In this document: piece after piece, positions 1 through 12,200 of the stretch
Numbering within the stretch: position 1 is the stretch's first letter
How the letters are laid out: each line of letters starts with the position of its first letter
Source: Lytechinus variegatus
Taxonomy: Eukaryota; Echinodermata; Echinoidea; Temnopleuroida; Toxopneustidae
Assembly (NCBI RefSeq): GCF_018143015.1
Contig: NC_054742.1
Location: 54,507,195 to 54,571,194, forward strand
Reading direction: 5' to 3'
Length of the DNA: 64,000 nt
Program-made: the position numbers and the translations under genes
The notes under the pieces: generated by a model
What the model saw: the letters and a program-made list of their open reading frames with translations, nothing else
Told to the model about the DNA's origin: nothing
Database searches by the model: none

Positions 1-735
1 AGGTGAGACGGCCAGAGGCATTCCACTTGTTGTTTAATTTGCTCTCATTTCTTTATTTCTGCATCAATCACAACTTTGAAAGTTTATTGGTCTAGTTCAT
101 GGAAATTGGACATAAGAGTAATCAAGTATCACTGAACACCCTGTGCGATGACCAAGGTCATTTAACTTTGGCCATGTTGGGGGTATTTGTTGAATTACCT
201 TCATAACTCTGTAAGTGTATTGGTCTAGTTCATAAAACTTGGACTGAAGAGTAATCAACTATCACTGAACATCATGTGTGAGTTTCAGGTCACATGACCA
301 AGGTGAAAGGTCAATGGACTTTGGCCATGTGGGGGTATTCGTTGAATAACAATCATAACTCTGAAAGTGTATGGATCTACATGTAGTTCATAAAACTTGG
401 ACATAAGAGTAATCAAGTATCACTGAACATCTCATGTGAGTTTTAGGTCACATGACTAAAGTCATTGAACTTTGACCATTTTAGAAGTAATTATTAGATT
501 GCTGTCCTGACTTTCAAAGTTTATAAAATGTGGATATAGGGATAATCAAGTATCACTGACAAGTCTGAGGTCGTATGATCAAGGTCAAATGTCATCTATT
601 GTCAATGAACGTAGTATTGTATCATTATATGAACTTTTTTGTGAATAATTATTTCATAGTAAGTTTCAAAGTCAGCACTGCTGCTTTATTGAATTGCATG
701 ATGCAAGTGAGACTGCCAGAGGCGCTCCACTTGTT
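1..735 (+). repeat. AGGTCA-rich interspersed repeat (two adjoining copies)
   Basis: Units of roughly 190 bp recur here. Each carries phrases such as 'aaacttggacataagag', 'caagtatcactgaacatc' and 'caaggtcaaaggtca'. A shared right terminus 'gccagaggcNNtccacttg' occurs at about 11-32 and again at 714-735, so one copy ends near 32 and a second runs to about 735. The same family recurs at 3481-4275, 42797-45650 and, inverted, 61198-62990. Here it lies in an intron of the hydrolase gene, ending about 70 bp before the exon at 805. Confidence 0.8.
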
Positions 736-804
736 TTTCACATGCATTTTTGCATATGAGTTAATTCTTCATATGTATATTTCACTTCTTCCTTTTCTCC
801 CAAG

Positions 805-3800
805 GTATATTATGTTCTTCCAGTTACCCCGTCTTCCTGAAATTTTGATCTCAATGGGAGACTACGCCATGATCAAAGCGGCTTGCAAGAAAGGTCCCAC
901 AACAGATGAAGATATAGAAGCCTTCAAGTACTCTATGAGCAGACCAGGTAAGAATTCATTTATTTTCATTAAACCACTGTCAACCAAATGCATGAATCAG
1001 CTGTAGGAAGTACATGAGTGTAGTTGCCAATTTTTTCCCTCATGACGGCCAACAATCGCCCCTGAAATTCACCCACAATGCATGCTTTGGGGGATCTCTC
1101 ACAAACAATATTCAACATTATTTAGAAAATAAGTATTATAATTATGGCAGAAAACTGATATAATTGCTTGTTACCCCTAAAAAGTAGCATTTAAAATGGA
1201 AGAAAATTTTCCTGAAATACCAATTGTCCCAATATGGAAAATATATAGCCGCTGAAAATAAGAATTATTATCCTACCCTGATTTCAATATTATTTATATT
1301 TCATATTTAAGACCTTGAATGTAGAGCAGATTTAGCATGTTTTATTTTGATGTTCATTACTTCCGTTTTCCTGTTTATGGTTTCTGTAAAAGAAATTTGA
1401 CACACAAAATGTGAAATCTGATCATAAGAGTGTATGGAGCAAAATTATCACACGTTTTGATGCCAGTATCCTTACTGTTAGATTAAAAAGAGCCAATATT
1501 TGTAAATGTCAAATACTCTTTCAGGATTAAAAATACTCTTGATGTTCATACAAAAGGATCAAAGTACAAGTCCACAATTGACAATGAAGTAAATAGAGTC
1601 TAGTAAAATCAAACAAGTAAAATATGTCGAGGAAATATGCCTCCCCCAACCTTATATATGTAGGTAGTTTTATGGACTCAAAAGGAGGCATTGTATTTTT
1701 GGATCTGTCCCATTTGTGTTCTAGAAATAACTTCTAAACATCCATGTAGTAACATGTCCTCTTTGTGTGTATTCATTAATGCTTTATTAAGGCCAATGTT
1801 AATGTAGCTGTCAAGTCGATAAAGGTCATTGACTTCACTGCTTATATAGCCTATGAATCACTGACATGCTATATACCTTGACATGTATCTGGGTGAAAAT
1901 GAAAAATTTTTGTTTAACTATGGTTTTGTGAATATTTTTTTGTGTGTTTGTGCATGGGGTTTCATGTAAATGTGCATGAATGTAGGTTAAAGATTTGCAT
2001 ATATTCCCAAACAATTTGAACGGAATAGAGTAAATCCGTATTTGTAAAGAGATGCATGACTTAACAAACATGGGGTATTTGAGGTAATCTGCATTTTTGA
2101 AGCGTTTAACCACCAAGTGTGCCTGCAGGCATGCTTCCGGGAAATGGAAGCATGTCATCATGTGACACATTGTGAAAAGCCTAAAAAACACCAAAATCCT
2201 TAGATATTGGTATCAGTAGAAAGTAGAGGATTTTTTGTTATTTTGAATTTGATAGATAATTTGATGATTGGTATACATATGATACAATAATTTGTGATTT
2301 TTATGTAGACGAAAAAACTGCAATTTTTTTTTATCGAAAAAGCGTAATAATGCACAATGCACACACATTGACTTGTACATTATGATTGTCGTATAGTATA
2401 TGCTTAGTGTGTTACCATGGCAACGGTTATTGATATAATAACAATGATTCCATTGAAAAGAGTATTGATTTGTTAATTTACAGGATGTATGATTGAAATT
2501 AAATATAAAAAAATATTCCACTGGTCACTCTTGCCCCTGCCCCCCAATTTTTATTCTTTCTAACATTGGGGCCCTTTTTGTCTCACCTGAACGAAGTTCG
2601 GCAGAGACCTTGTAATCACTTTTCCTGTTAGTCTGTTGATCCATTGGTCTGTTAAAAAATGTTAAGTTTTTGTTAAATTTCCTTCCATTTCTTTATTTCT
2701 ACATGTTACCACATGAGAATGATGGGGTCAAAGGTCATCTAGGGGTCAAAATTTTCAAAATGTTCATCCTTTTTTCAAGTTTGTGTTCAACTTCATTTCT
2801 TTCTGCATCATATTTGTTCACACATGGTACAAATGATCTTTGGGTAATACGTTTTCTTGAGGATGATAGTAATAATAATGGTATATTTACCATGGTATAG
2901 CCACTTCATTTCTGCCAGGCACTCAAGCATTCAAGGAATTTCTTCCTACCGGGTACCCATTTATCTCACCTGGGTTGAGTGCAGCACAAAGTGGGTAAAT
3001 TTCTTGTTGAAGGAAATCGAACCCACATCCTTTGATTGAAAGACTTAGAGTCATAACCACTAGACCATGAGGCCCCCCCCCCCGCAATGATAAGGTCATC
3101 TTGGTAATCATAAGATCATATTGCATATTTTATTGATCGCAAAATCAGCCGAGACTTGTGGTTCGTGAACTACCTTGTTTTCCATGCCGATATTCATATT
3201 TAACATAACACCAGTTCGAGTCAATGGAATTCTGTAATTGTGGTGTGACGTAAAACTGACATTGTGGGCAATCTCTTTGGTATAATGCAAGTCTACAAAC
3301 TTACATCTTTATTACTCAAATCCACATTCTTTTAAGAATATAAAATGGGTAAAATATGTTTATTTGGTTACCATAGCAATGCATTGAATGAGTTTTCCTT
3401 TCCTCAAAATATTCTTACAATAATATCTCACTTTCATACATGTACGTGTACATTAAAAATAATACTACATGCACATGTATAGGTGCCGCTTTTCCGACGA
3501 CGGCAGCATCAGCACCGAATCTTAACCGAAGGTTAAGTTTTTGAAATGACAGCATAACTTAGAAAGTACCCGGTATATGTATGGACCTAGTTCATAAAAC
3601 TTGTCCATAAGGTTAATCAAGTATTACTGAACATCCTGTGTGAGGTTCAGGTCACATGGCCAAGGTCAAAGGTCATTTGGGGTCAATGAACTTAAACCAT
3701 ATTGGGGGAATCAACATCAAAATGTTAAAGGTCAAAAGTCATTTAGGGTCAATGAATTACCATCATAAGTTTGAAAGTTTATGGATCTGATTCATGCAAT

Positions 3801-4670
3801 TTGGGCATAAGAGTAATCCAGTATCACTGAACATCATGTGTGAATTTCAGGTCAAATGACCAAGGTCAAAGATCAATGAACTTTGGCCATGTTGGGGGTA
3901 TCTGTTGAATTACTATCATAACTTTGAAAGTTTATGGATTTGATTCATGCAACTTGGACATAAGAGTAATCCAGTATCACTGAACATCCAGTGCAAGTTT
4001 CAGGTCACATGACTAAGGTCAAAGTTCATTTATGGTCAGTAAACTTTGGACATGTTGGGGGTATTTGTTGAATTGCTATCATAACTCTGTAAGTGTATTG
4101 ATCTAGTTCATAAAACTTGGACATACGAGTAATCAAGTATCACTAAACATCCTGTGCGAGTTTCAGGTCACATGACCAAGGTCAATGGACTTTAGCCATG
4201 TTGGGGGTATTTGTTGAATTACCATCATAACTCTGTATGTGTATCTTGTTCATAAAACTTGGACATACATGAGTAAGACCAGAGCATAATGTTGCAAGAG
4301 CAAATGTTGTGTCACCATTGGCTTAACATCCTTGGCCCTTTTCGTATATTCAAAATGCAGACTTATTATTTTCATATTTCCTTCCTTATTGTTCTTTTCT
4401 TTTTCTCAAGGTCGATTAACTTCATTCCTGAACTACTACCGGGCAATGGTCCGGTATCCACCGAAGGACGGGAGAGATAGGATCCAATGTCCTACCCTAC
4501 TTATCTGGGGAACAGGGGACACGGCCCTCCACACTGATAATTCCTATGGGACAGAGAAGTTCTGCGAAGATCTCACGGTGGAGCGTATAGAAGGAGGCGA
4601 TCATTTCATCCAACAGGAACGACCTAACGAGGTTAATGAGATCATGAGGAAGTATCTCGCTGACCATTAG
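805..4670 (+). CDS. Epoxide hydrolase-like alpha/beta hydrolase, 3' exons (gene truncated by window edge)
   Basis: Two exons are visible, 805-947 and 4411-4670. They are bounded by 'ctcccaag', donor 'cag/gtaaga' and acceptor 'ttctcaag', and join inside a Gly codon to give the C-terminal 133 residues. The first encodes a cap-domain stretch with FFQLPRLPEI, typical of EPHX3/EPHX4-type epoxide hydrolases. The second starts GRLTSFLNYYRAM and carries the last two triad members: the acid in WGTGDTAL and the base in GGDHFIQQERP. The nucleophile-Asp exon and the N terminus must lie upstream of base 1. Family members add water to epoxides and are often anchored in the ER membrane by an N-terminal helix. 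The stop is followed by a polyadenylation signal AATAAA at 4978. The intron (948-4410) holds a SINE and two repeat blocks. The fold assignment is firm; the paralogue is not. Confidence 0.85.
2577..2760 (+). repeat. AGGTCA-family repeat, 5'-terminal fragment
   Basis: It starts with 'tttttgtctcacctgaacga', the same 5' terminus seen at 16972 and 42799. It then diverges into 'ccttccatttctttatttct', shared with the opening of the window, and 'ggggtcaaaggtcatct'. It is an intronic fragment; the preceding 948-2576 shows nothing I recognise. Confidence 0.55.
2890..3085 (-). repeat. tRNA-headed SINE
   Basis: On the minus strand the sequence from about 3072 reads like a tRNA promoter: an A-box-like 'tggtctagtggttatgac' followed about 35 bp later by a B box 'gtgggttcgatttcc'. 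The body continues into 'gggtacccggtaggaagaaat', which also occurs in the SINE tail at 55800. The element is in the hydrolase intron. Confidence 0.7.
3481..4275 (+). repeat. AGGTCA-rich interspersed repeat, near full-length copy
   Basis: It begins 'aggtgccgcttttccgacga', then 'cttaaccgaaggttaag', then four or five units of about 190 bp. A direct repeat of AGGTCA spaced by one base lies at 3663-3675. It ends about 135 bp before the last exon of the hydrolase gene. Confidence 0.8.
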
Positions 4671-6575
4671 ATTCCTCAGGTCAAGCCAAGGCTGTCTCTC
4701 TCAACTTTTTTGCATTCATTGGTTGTTTGAAAATGCATTGCCTTTCTATGTTTGAGCAATGAAACAATCATACTAAACCAAGACATTGGACAGACGTTGA
4801 ATTACCGGTATGTAGAATTGCAATAAGTTCTAGAACAAGATATGTTTATCATCTGATTTTTCTTTGTTTTGCTTTTGATCAGAGCTTCAGGAATCATATT
4901 ATTGAATTGCACCATACCTTTTCCATAATGAAATTTGTGGATGACATACATGTATATCAATTAAAATATAACTAAAAAATAAAGACAATCAGCCAATCAA
5001 ATTGTCAGTCAACAATCCAATTAATCAAATGGTGAGTCCACAATCACTCAAACATGGCAACTCAGCATCCCTAACTTTTAGAAAGACAAATGCAATCTGC
5101 CAGAAGTACAAGAGAGAATAAAAAGTTCTTATCGTTAAGTGATTATAATATATCATATTCTGAAACATATTTAATACTTAAGAAATTGATCCAATATGGC
5201 AGTTTCTTTCACGTGCATATGCTAAGAACACCATTAAGATGCTCTACACCAAAAATTTGAACAGTTAACAAGCTAGAGGAAAAAGTATGATTTTTGGATA
5301 CTAACTTATGCATATAATTAATAGTAATTTGCATGAAAAAAAATTATAATTTTGTAGATTATTTCCTAGACAACCTGCATGCCAATTTGCCAATTTTCAG
5401 AGTGATTGTGCATTCGACGCCATATGATCTCCCTAAATGGTCTGCTGGCCAAGATAGGGTTACACATTCTTAATTTATTGTGGGATGCAAGTGCGCTAGA
5501 TTTAAGCAACTCAGCACTAAACCATCGAATACTATCTCTCTTTCCATGGAAGATACAACATCAGTATCAAAATACACTGTACATACCAGATGAAATAGGA
5601 AAAATACACGTTATTAAGCAGCTACTAATTATCTGGCTGTAAAAATAATAGCTGGCTCCGGTCCAAATGGCGAATAGTTTAAATATGGAAGCCTTCTATC
5701 TTTCAATTCAAACTATTTGAACTGCATGATAATGCTTAATTTCTATGCCAATGAATTTAAATCAGTCCCTTGTGAATTTTCATTTCTCATTCATTTTTTA
5801 TTCGAGATTCAGAATAATCATGTGTTTTTCAAAATACATGCAGTATTTATGTTTGACACTTGATAACATGGAAATGGTTGATTTATTTATGTAATTAAAG
5901 ATGGTAATGTTTGGTAGTTGTTTACATGCATTTACACAAGGTGCTGATGTGTGAGAGAATATACCATAGAATAATTTGAAATCAATGAGAATTATACTGT
6001 CGTTCTCTGCCCGGCTAATCTGTTTGTGATTTGTTTCTTCTTTTTTTTTTAACTTGAAACGTAATTGCTGATATGTCATAGCTGTAATAATACTTGTGAC
6101 ATCAAGCTGAAATCAGAATTCATTCTATCCAACAGTTGTGTTTATCGTTCTGTTTCTATATTGTAAATCAAAATTTACAATTAATTTACAATATTCGGCA
6201 TTCTATGAAAAGTGAGAAAAGAACCACAAAGTATTTTGTGACATTTGATGAAAAAAAATGTCATGGATGTGAAAAAATTATTGCATATGTTTAACGTTAT
6301 TAATTTCCATTGTTAATGGCATATGATTAGTATATCACAGCTTATTTCTTAATATTAACATGCATTGCACACATTGTAAAGACAAGGAAAACGAAAGGTA
6401 CTAATTTTATATTTGTAAATATTATGAATACATCATCTGCTCTAATGAAATAATAAATATTCCCTGAAATGAATAATTTGTGATATATTGACTGCATTTT
6501 GTTTGTTTGAATTCGGACAAGAGTCGCTGATGTGATTATCAGCGTGATATTCATGTATATATTGTCGGGTTCGCT
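4671..6575. other. 3' UTR and AT-rich intergenic DNA
   Basis: After the hydrolase stop there is an AATAAA signal at 4978-4983. The remainder is AT-rich. Reading frames here are short and show no family resemblance, splice context or repeat structure that I can recognise. Confidence 0.5.
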
Positions 6576-7050
6576 GGATTGCAACCATTCTGCCCCATAT
6601 TTGAAGAGGATAGTCCTGTCTTTGTATGTATGAGCATATTCCTACCACCTCTGTCAGATAGAGGTGGATTGCAACCATTCTGCCCCATATTTGAAAAGAG
6701 GATAGTCCTGTCTTTGTATGTATGAGCTTGTTCCTACCACCTCTGTCAGATAGAGGTGGATTGCAACCATTCTGCCCCATATTTGAAAAGAGGATAGTCC
6801 TGTCTTTGTATGTATGAGCATGTTCCTACCACCTCTTGTCAGATAGAGGTGGATTGTAACCATTCTGCCCCATTCTGCCCCATATTTGAAAAGAGGATAC
6901 TCCTGTCTTTGTATGTATGAGCATGTTCCTACCACCTCTGTCAGATAGAGGTGGATTGCAACCATTCTGCCCCATATTTTAAAAGAGGATACTCCTGTCT
7001 TTGTATGTATGAGCATGTTCCTACCACCTCTGTCAGATAGAGGTGGTATA
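6576..7050. repeat. Minisatellite, about 91-bp unit, five copies
   Basis: The phrase 'ggattgcaaccattctgccc' begins at 6576, 6666, 6758, 6851 (variant 'ggattgtaacc') and 6953. Each unit also carries 'tcctgtctttgtatgtatga' and 'cctaccacctctgtcagata'. Spacing is 90, 92, 93 and 102 bp; the longest unit contains a duplicated 'ccattctgcc'. Open frames on the minus strand are only translations of the repeat. Confidence 0.95.
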
Positions 7051-7704
7051 GGTCCATGGTAAGAGACAATTAAGTAATCCACCTCATCAACTTTTATAGG
7101 GTATCATATTTGATACCCATTATTTAATTCCAGGCACATCAATAGTTTCAGAAAAAAAATCTTTGAAGTTTATTTCATTCTGCGAGTACACTTATATGAC
7201 ATACACCTTAGAAAACACAGTTTGAACAAAATATTGCATCTTCCATTATGCCCATGATCATGTGAGACCGTAAATAAATGAAATCTTTCAAGTTTTACCT
7301 CACAAAACATATACGGTACGTTTTATCACATAGGCCTACTTTCGTGAAACTTCATAATTCTCCTCAATGAAAATTATAAGTTTTTAAAAGAGGGTACAAA
7401 TGAATAATTTTTTTTTATTTCATTGATACACCCCAAACAAAAAAAAAACACTGAATGCTTGAATACATGCCATTTGCCACCTTTGTTTTACAAAAATCTG
7501 AAATATATTTCAGCTTCCAACTTTCCAACTGATTTCAAGGATTAATGCATAATCTGTGACACAACAAATATTTAAAGTTTGGTTATAATTTCGAAGAGTG
7601 CGAGGGTGGGTTTGAGCCGTTGATGCAGTCATCGTATTGGAATCGGTATGAAGTGTTTTGAAGTCACATGCATAAACTATTTTCTCAAACCGACCTAAAT
7701 CGTT

Positions 7705-9222
7705 TTTAAAGGGATATTCGAGGCTGAAAATAATAGGATTTCTGTTTGTGGTAACTCCCGTAGGAACTCGGCAGGACAGCATTTCTGCTGGTAAACGCCA
7801 AGCTGGTATATAACAATTACATTGGAAACGTTTTACATCTAGGTTAATCAGTCATAGTGGCTGACGTAATGAACAGAGAAAGAAAAATCAGACAAATAAA
7901 ACGTTGAAAATTTTATTAATATCGGACAAGTTATGATATTTTTAAGATTTGCATTATTATGGTGAATTAGTTCTATGTATTTCCTCATGAATATTCAATG
8001 AGAAAAATGCTGACGTCATATCCCACTTGTTCTTTTGTATTTTATGACATTAAATTATATTACTTCACAAGTTTTTTTACTCAAGAACTAAAAAACTAGC
8101 ATTAACAACTGGTTTATGTATTGGATATGCATTGCTGCAAATCATTTTATTAAAAGTGAGACATAAGATCTTTTCACAAGATATTTCTAAAGTTCAAAAT
8201 TCAATAACTTCGTTATTTTGTTATACATTGATTATATTTTAAGCATTTTGCTGAGGAATATTACTCTATTTGTTAGCCCAGAATACCCCCTTCAAGCTGA
8301 GTATTTCTTCATTTTATTGATATAGCTATATAAGCACATTGGCGTACAGATGGGGAGGGAGGGGGCATGACCTCAAAAAGTTTCTCGACCAAGAAAGAAA
8401 GGAAAAAAAGATGAGCAACATACCACACTCTTCAGAAATTTAAAACCTAACGTCCCCCATTATGTATAAGCATCATGATGTATGTACATGGAGAAATATA
8501 TATCTGGCTTGCTGCTTTTTACTGCACGTATTCATGTTTGTGACAAAAAAAGAAACCACGTTAAATCGCTATGCATATAAGCACTACACCATCGTACCAT
8601 AATGGTTTGTGGATGATTTCAGATTTTCTGACAAAAAGCTGTTTATCCATGTTTTCTTGCTCTGGACTTTCCATGACAACGGCAAAGCATTTAGTTCACC
8701 CCCTTCCCGAAAAAAGGAGATTGTGATATTTGAATGGAATAAACTCGATTTCGATGAGAACAGCTTCCTCTGTCATTTCATTTAAGAGGATGTTTGAACA
8801 AAGTAACGTTTAATTTATAGCCGAACATACACTGTTGTGCATACTCAGAATAGCATTAGCATGATTGTGCACATAATTAGTACTGAACTATTTTCATAAT
8901 GTCATAAGCTGAATTAGTTTAAAGACATAAAAGATAGAAGTGCAAACATAAATGTTTTTACCTAGCCTTAAAAAAATGTTATGTCGCCCTCACCCAACGG
9001 ACCGTAAAATGCGAAAAAGCACGGTCGCTATTTTGTATTTATATTTTTAGCAGACCCAAAGTATACAAATGAAATGTTTTTGTGACAAAATGTTACATTT
9101 AAAATGCCATAACTTTGTTATTCTTTGTCCGGTATTGATCAAATTTTCAATGTTTTGATTGTCTGATTTTTCTCTATCTGTTCAAGTCGTATTATTTTCA
9201 ACCTTGAGTATCCCTTTAAGAG
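7705..9222. repeat. Foldback element, AT-rich (possible)
   Basis: The left end 'aaagggatattcgaggctga' and the inverse of the right end ('aaagggatactcaaggttga') match as terminal inverted repeats. Inside both ends are related phrases ('aaaatcagacaa', 'ttgaaaatttNatNaat', 'cggacaa'). Related sequence is found at 10114-10716, 27840-27975 and 45690-45905. The 1.5-kb length could mean one element with a large centre or two separate copies. Confidence 0.5.
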
Positions 9223-9251
9223 GCCAGAATAACGATTTTTTTTTAAAGGCC

Positions 9252-12200
9252 TTACCACAAGCACGTTTTAACTTTCTCTTTTCCCAAAGTATTCTTTCGA
9301 AGATACACCACCTCGTCAAAGTAACGATTGTCATTATTCGTTCTTTTCCACTCTCCTTTGAGATTCTTGTAAATTAAAATAGCGAGAATCGATGCATCAA
9401 AACGGTGCTTGGGCAACCGGGCACCAACCGGCGAGATGCAGCGATATTCCAAGGCACATTTCAGCATCGGTTGGACGATAGCTTGTTGGATGTAAGAACT
9501 GTTAACGTAGAGTTGACGATTTGCCGCAGCGTGTGGCGCCATGCCATCTGAATGATAGTACTCGGTTCTATTAACACCGAGGTTATCGTAGAGTTGAGGA
9601 TGGGTGTAGAAGTACTGATGTTTGATCTCTTCTTTTTTCTTGGGATCAAACGCGTGAAAGTGTGTCATGTATCCGTGGTGATTCAGTGAGACTGGTAGAA
9701 GTTTCCGCAAGGAGCCTTTGAGCCGGATGGATGAATCTCCCCAGAAAATGGCGCCAAACTCTCGAAGAGTTATCTTAAAAAAAAAAAAATGACGAAAGAT
9801 ATTAAAATGTTTAACAAATTCAAACATGATAGAAATCTGGATTTGAATAATCACATTTTAGCAATTTATTTATCATTTTAGCCTATGCGTATATTTGGTA
9901 TACGATTTGTTACTTAACTTAACATTTCCCTTCTTCCGCATGACAGGTTATAGACTCGGCCTGTATGTATCAATAGTATTTTTCCGTTCTGTTCCATTTA
10001 ATTTTGCCGGGGTACCCCAAGGGTCATTTCTCGGACCCCATTATTCCACAATGATTCCCAAATTGCCGAAATGCATTGCTATAGATAAGCAGGGGGTGCA
10101 AAAATGCTCTCTTTTTTTAAATGACAAGTCCACCCCAACAAAAACTTTGAATAAAAAGAGAAAAATTCAACAAGCATAACACTGAAAATTTCATCAAAAT
10201 CGGATGTAAAATAAAAAAAAGTTATGGCATTTTAAAGTTTCACTTATTTAAAAAAATAGTTATATGAACGAGCCAGTTACATCCAAATGAGAGAGTTGAT
10301 GACATCACTCACTATTTCTTTTATAATTTATTATATGAAATATGAAATATTTTTAGTTTCTCGTCATTGTCATGTGAAATGAAGTTTCATTCCTCCCTGA
10401 ACACATGGAATTCCATTATTTTAACATTTTATGCTTCAGGCAAGGAGGTCCTAATCGTCAAATTCTTAAAAATCGAAATATTGTATAATTCAAATAATAA
10501 AAAACAAAAGAAATAGTGAATGAGTGACGTCATCAACTCTCATTTGGATTTAACTGGCTCGTTCATATAGCTATTTTGTTAAAAATAAGCGAAACTTTGA
10601 AATGACATAACTTCCTTATTTAACATCCGATTTTGATGAAATTTTCAGCATTGTGCTTGTCTGATTTTTCTCTATTGATTCAAATCAACATTTTTCAGAG
10701 GTGGACTTGACCTTTAAGCAGTTCATCTTTCAATCATAATTCGTTTGTTAGACATAGTTACTTACGTCAATGATAATTGGTTTCCATGCGTACGTATGTA
10801 GATTCTTGACATGTTTTGGATACGACTTGAAAGGAAATGTTCGCACCTGAACATCACAAAGATTTTTGACCTGTAGATATAGTGTGGGATATAAGGAACT
10901 TTCATGAAATAGAGCTATAATAATTAGGTGTAGTGGTTCCATGGTACACCACGTTTATTTCGTAGGCGCATGTTGGTCCTTCAAAGGACTACCCAAACTC
11001 GACGTTTCGACTAGTGTGTTCTCGTCATCTTTAGGAGATTGAGCAAAAATTCTTTGAAACCACTACACTTTTCTTCTTCGCTATGGAGACCATTAAGTGT
11101 TTTTTCATGGATTTTCGTTTTCCTTGGAGAATGTTCACTTTGTGTCTTGAATGAAAGAAGTATATCATTGCTAATAAAATTAGAACTAAAATTGAATAGG
11201 CGTGTAATACTACCAAAAGAATGGGAAACTCGTATAATATTATGTAACAGACAACTGCAACCGGAAGTTTTACAGGGAAATATTGTTTCCTGATGATCTG
11301 TTTCGAAATGCTTAATTCCCCTATTCCTCGACGATTATTAACAGAAAACTTAATCATGAACCATTGATAGGCTGAACTACCCGATAAGGGATATAATCAT
11401 CTTCCCTTTTATGATGAGAATTTCCATTATCAGTGATTTGGGTTATTTTCCTATATGCAACAATCGTAATAATGGAAAGGCTCTTACCGTCTCCAGAGAT
11501 GTCGTATTTAGTCCCAAGTTATAGAGGATGATTTCTTGACCTGGCATAAACCGTTGAATACTAGCAATCCATGGTTTAACCTCTTCAAAATGGTTCTGAG
11601 ATACGGCCGTCACAACTTTAAATCTCTCGTACAACTCTTTCATAGGAGGTATCCCCTTTTCTATATCAAATTCTCCATTCTGTGTGATTAGAAAACAAAT
11701 CAATAAAAGAAGGTCCTTACAAAGCTCGATGTTTGAAGAAAAATCAACTAAAATGCAATTCATTTTCATTTGTCAAGATGACCTGAGACCGTATTTAGAA
11801 GCCCAGTTTAACTGAAGCTCGGAAGCTGAAAGTGTCAAATATTATTTGCATTGCTTTTTTATATGTTCACAGTGTTATTTCCATATATTTTCATGTTTGA
11901 GGAAAATATTTTGGTTAATATTTTCAGACATTGAAAAAAATATTGTGTGAAAGTGTGAAATAAGATTAAATGAGCCTATACTAGAATACGGGCCATGGAA
12001 GTTAATGAAAGTTTGGTTGCTTATGGTACAAAACCTGGGGCTCGTTTCATAAAGAGTTTTAACTGTTGAAACTTTGCCATTATGGCGACTACCATGTCAA
12101 CCTTGATTTTGATTGGCTGCTGAGCCCTGCTGCCATGGTAGTTGCTATAATGGCAAAGTTACAACAGTTGTAACTCGTCATGAAATGGGATCCTGGAGTG

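Noticed and set aside
575..804. Upstream part of the frame 575-1006 as coding sequence of the hydrolase
   Set aside because: It is AGGTCA-repeat sequence followed by a polypyrimidine tract and AG at 803-804; similarity to the hydrolase starts at 805.
6442..7082. Minus-strand frames with repeated 'HTKTGLSSFQIWGRMVA' text
   Set aside because: This is the 91-bp minisatellite read in different phases as the unit length varies.
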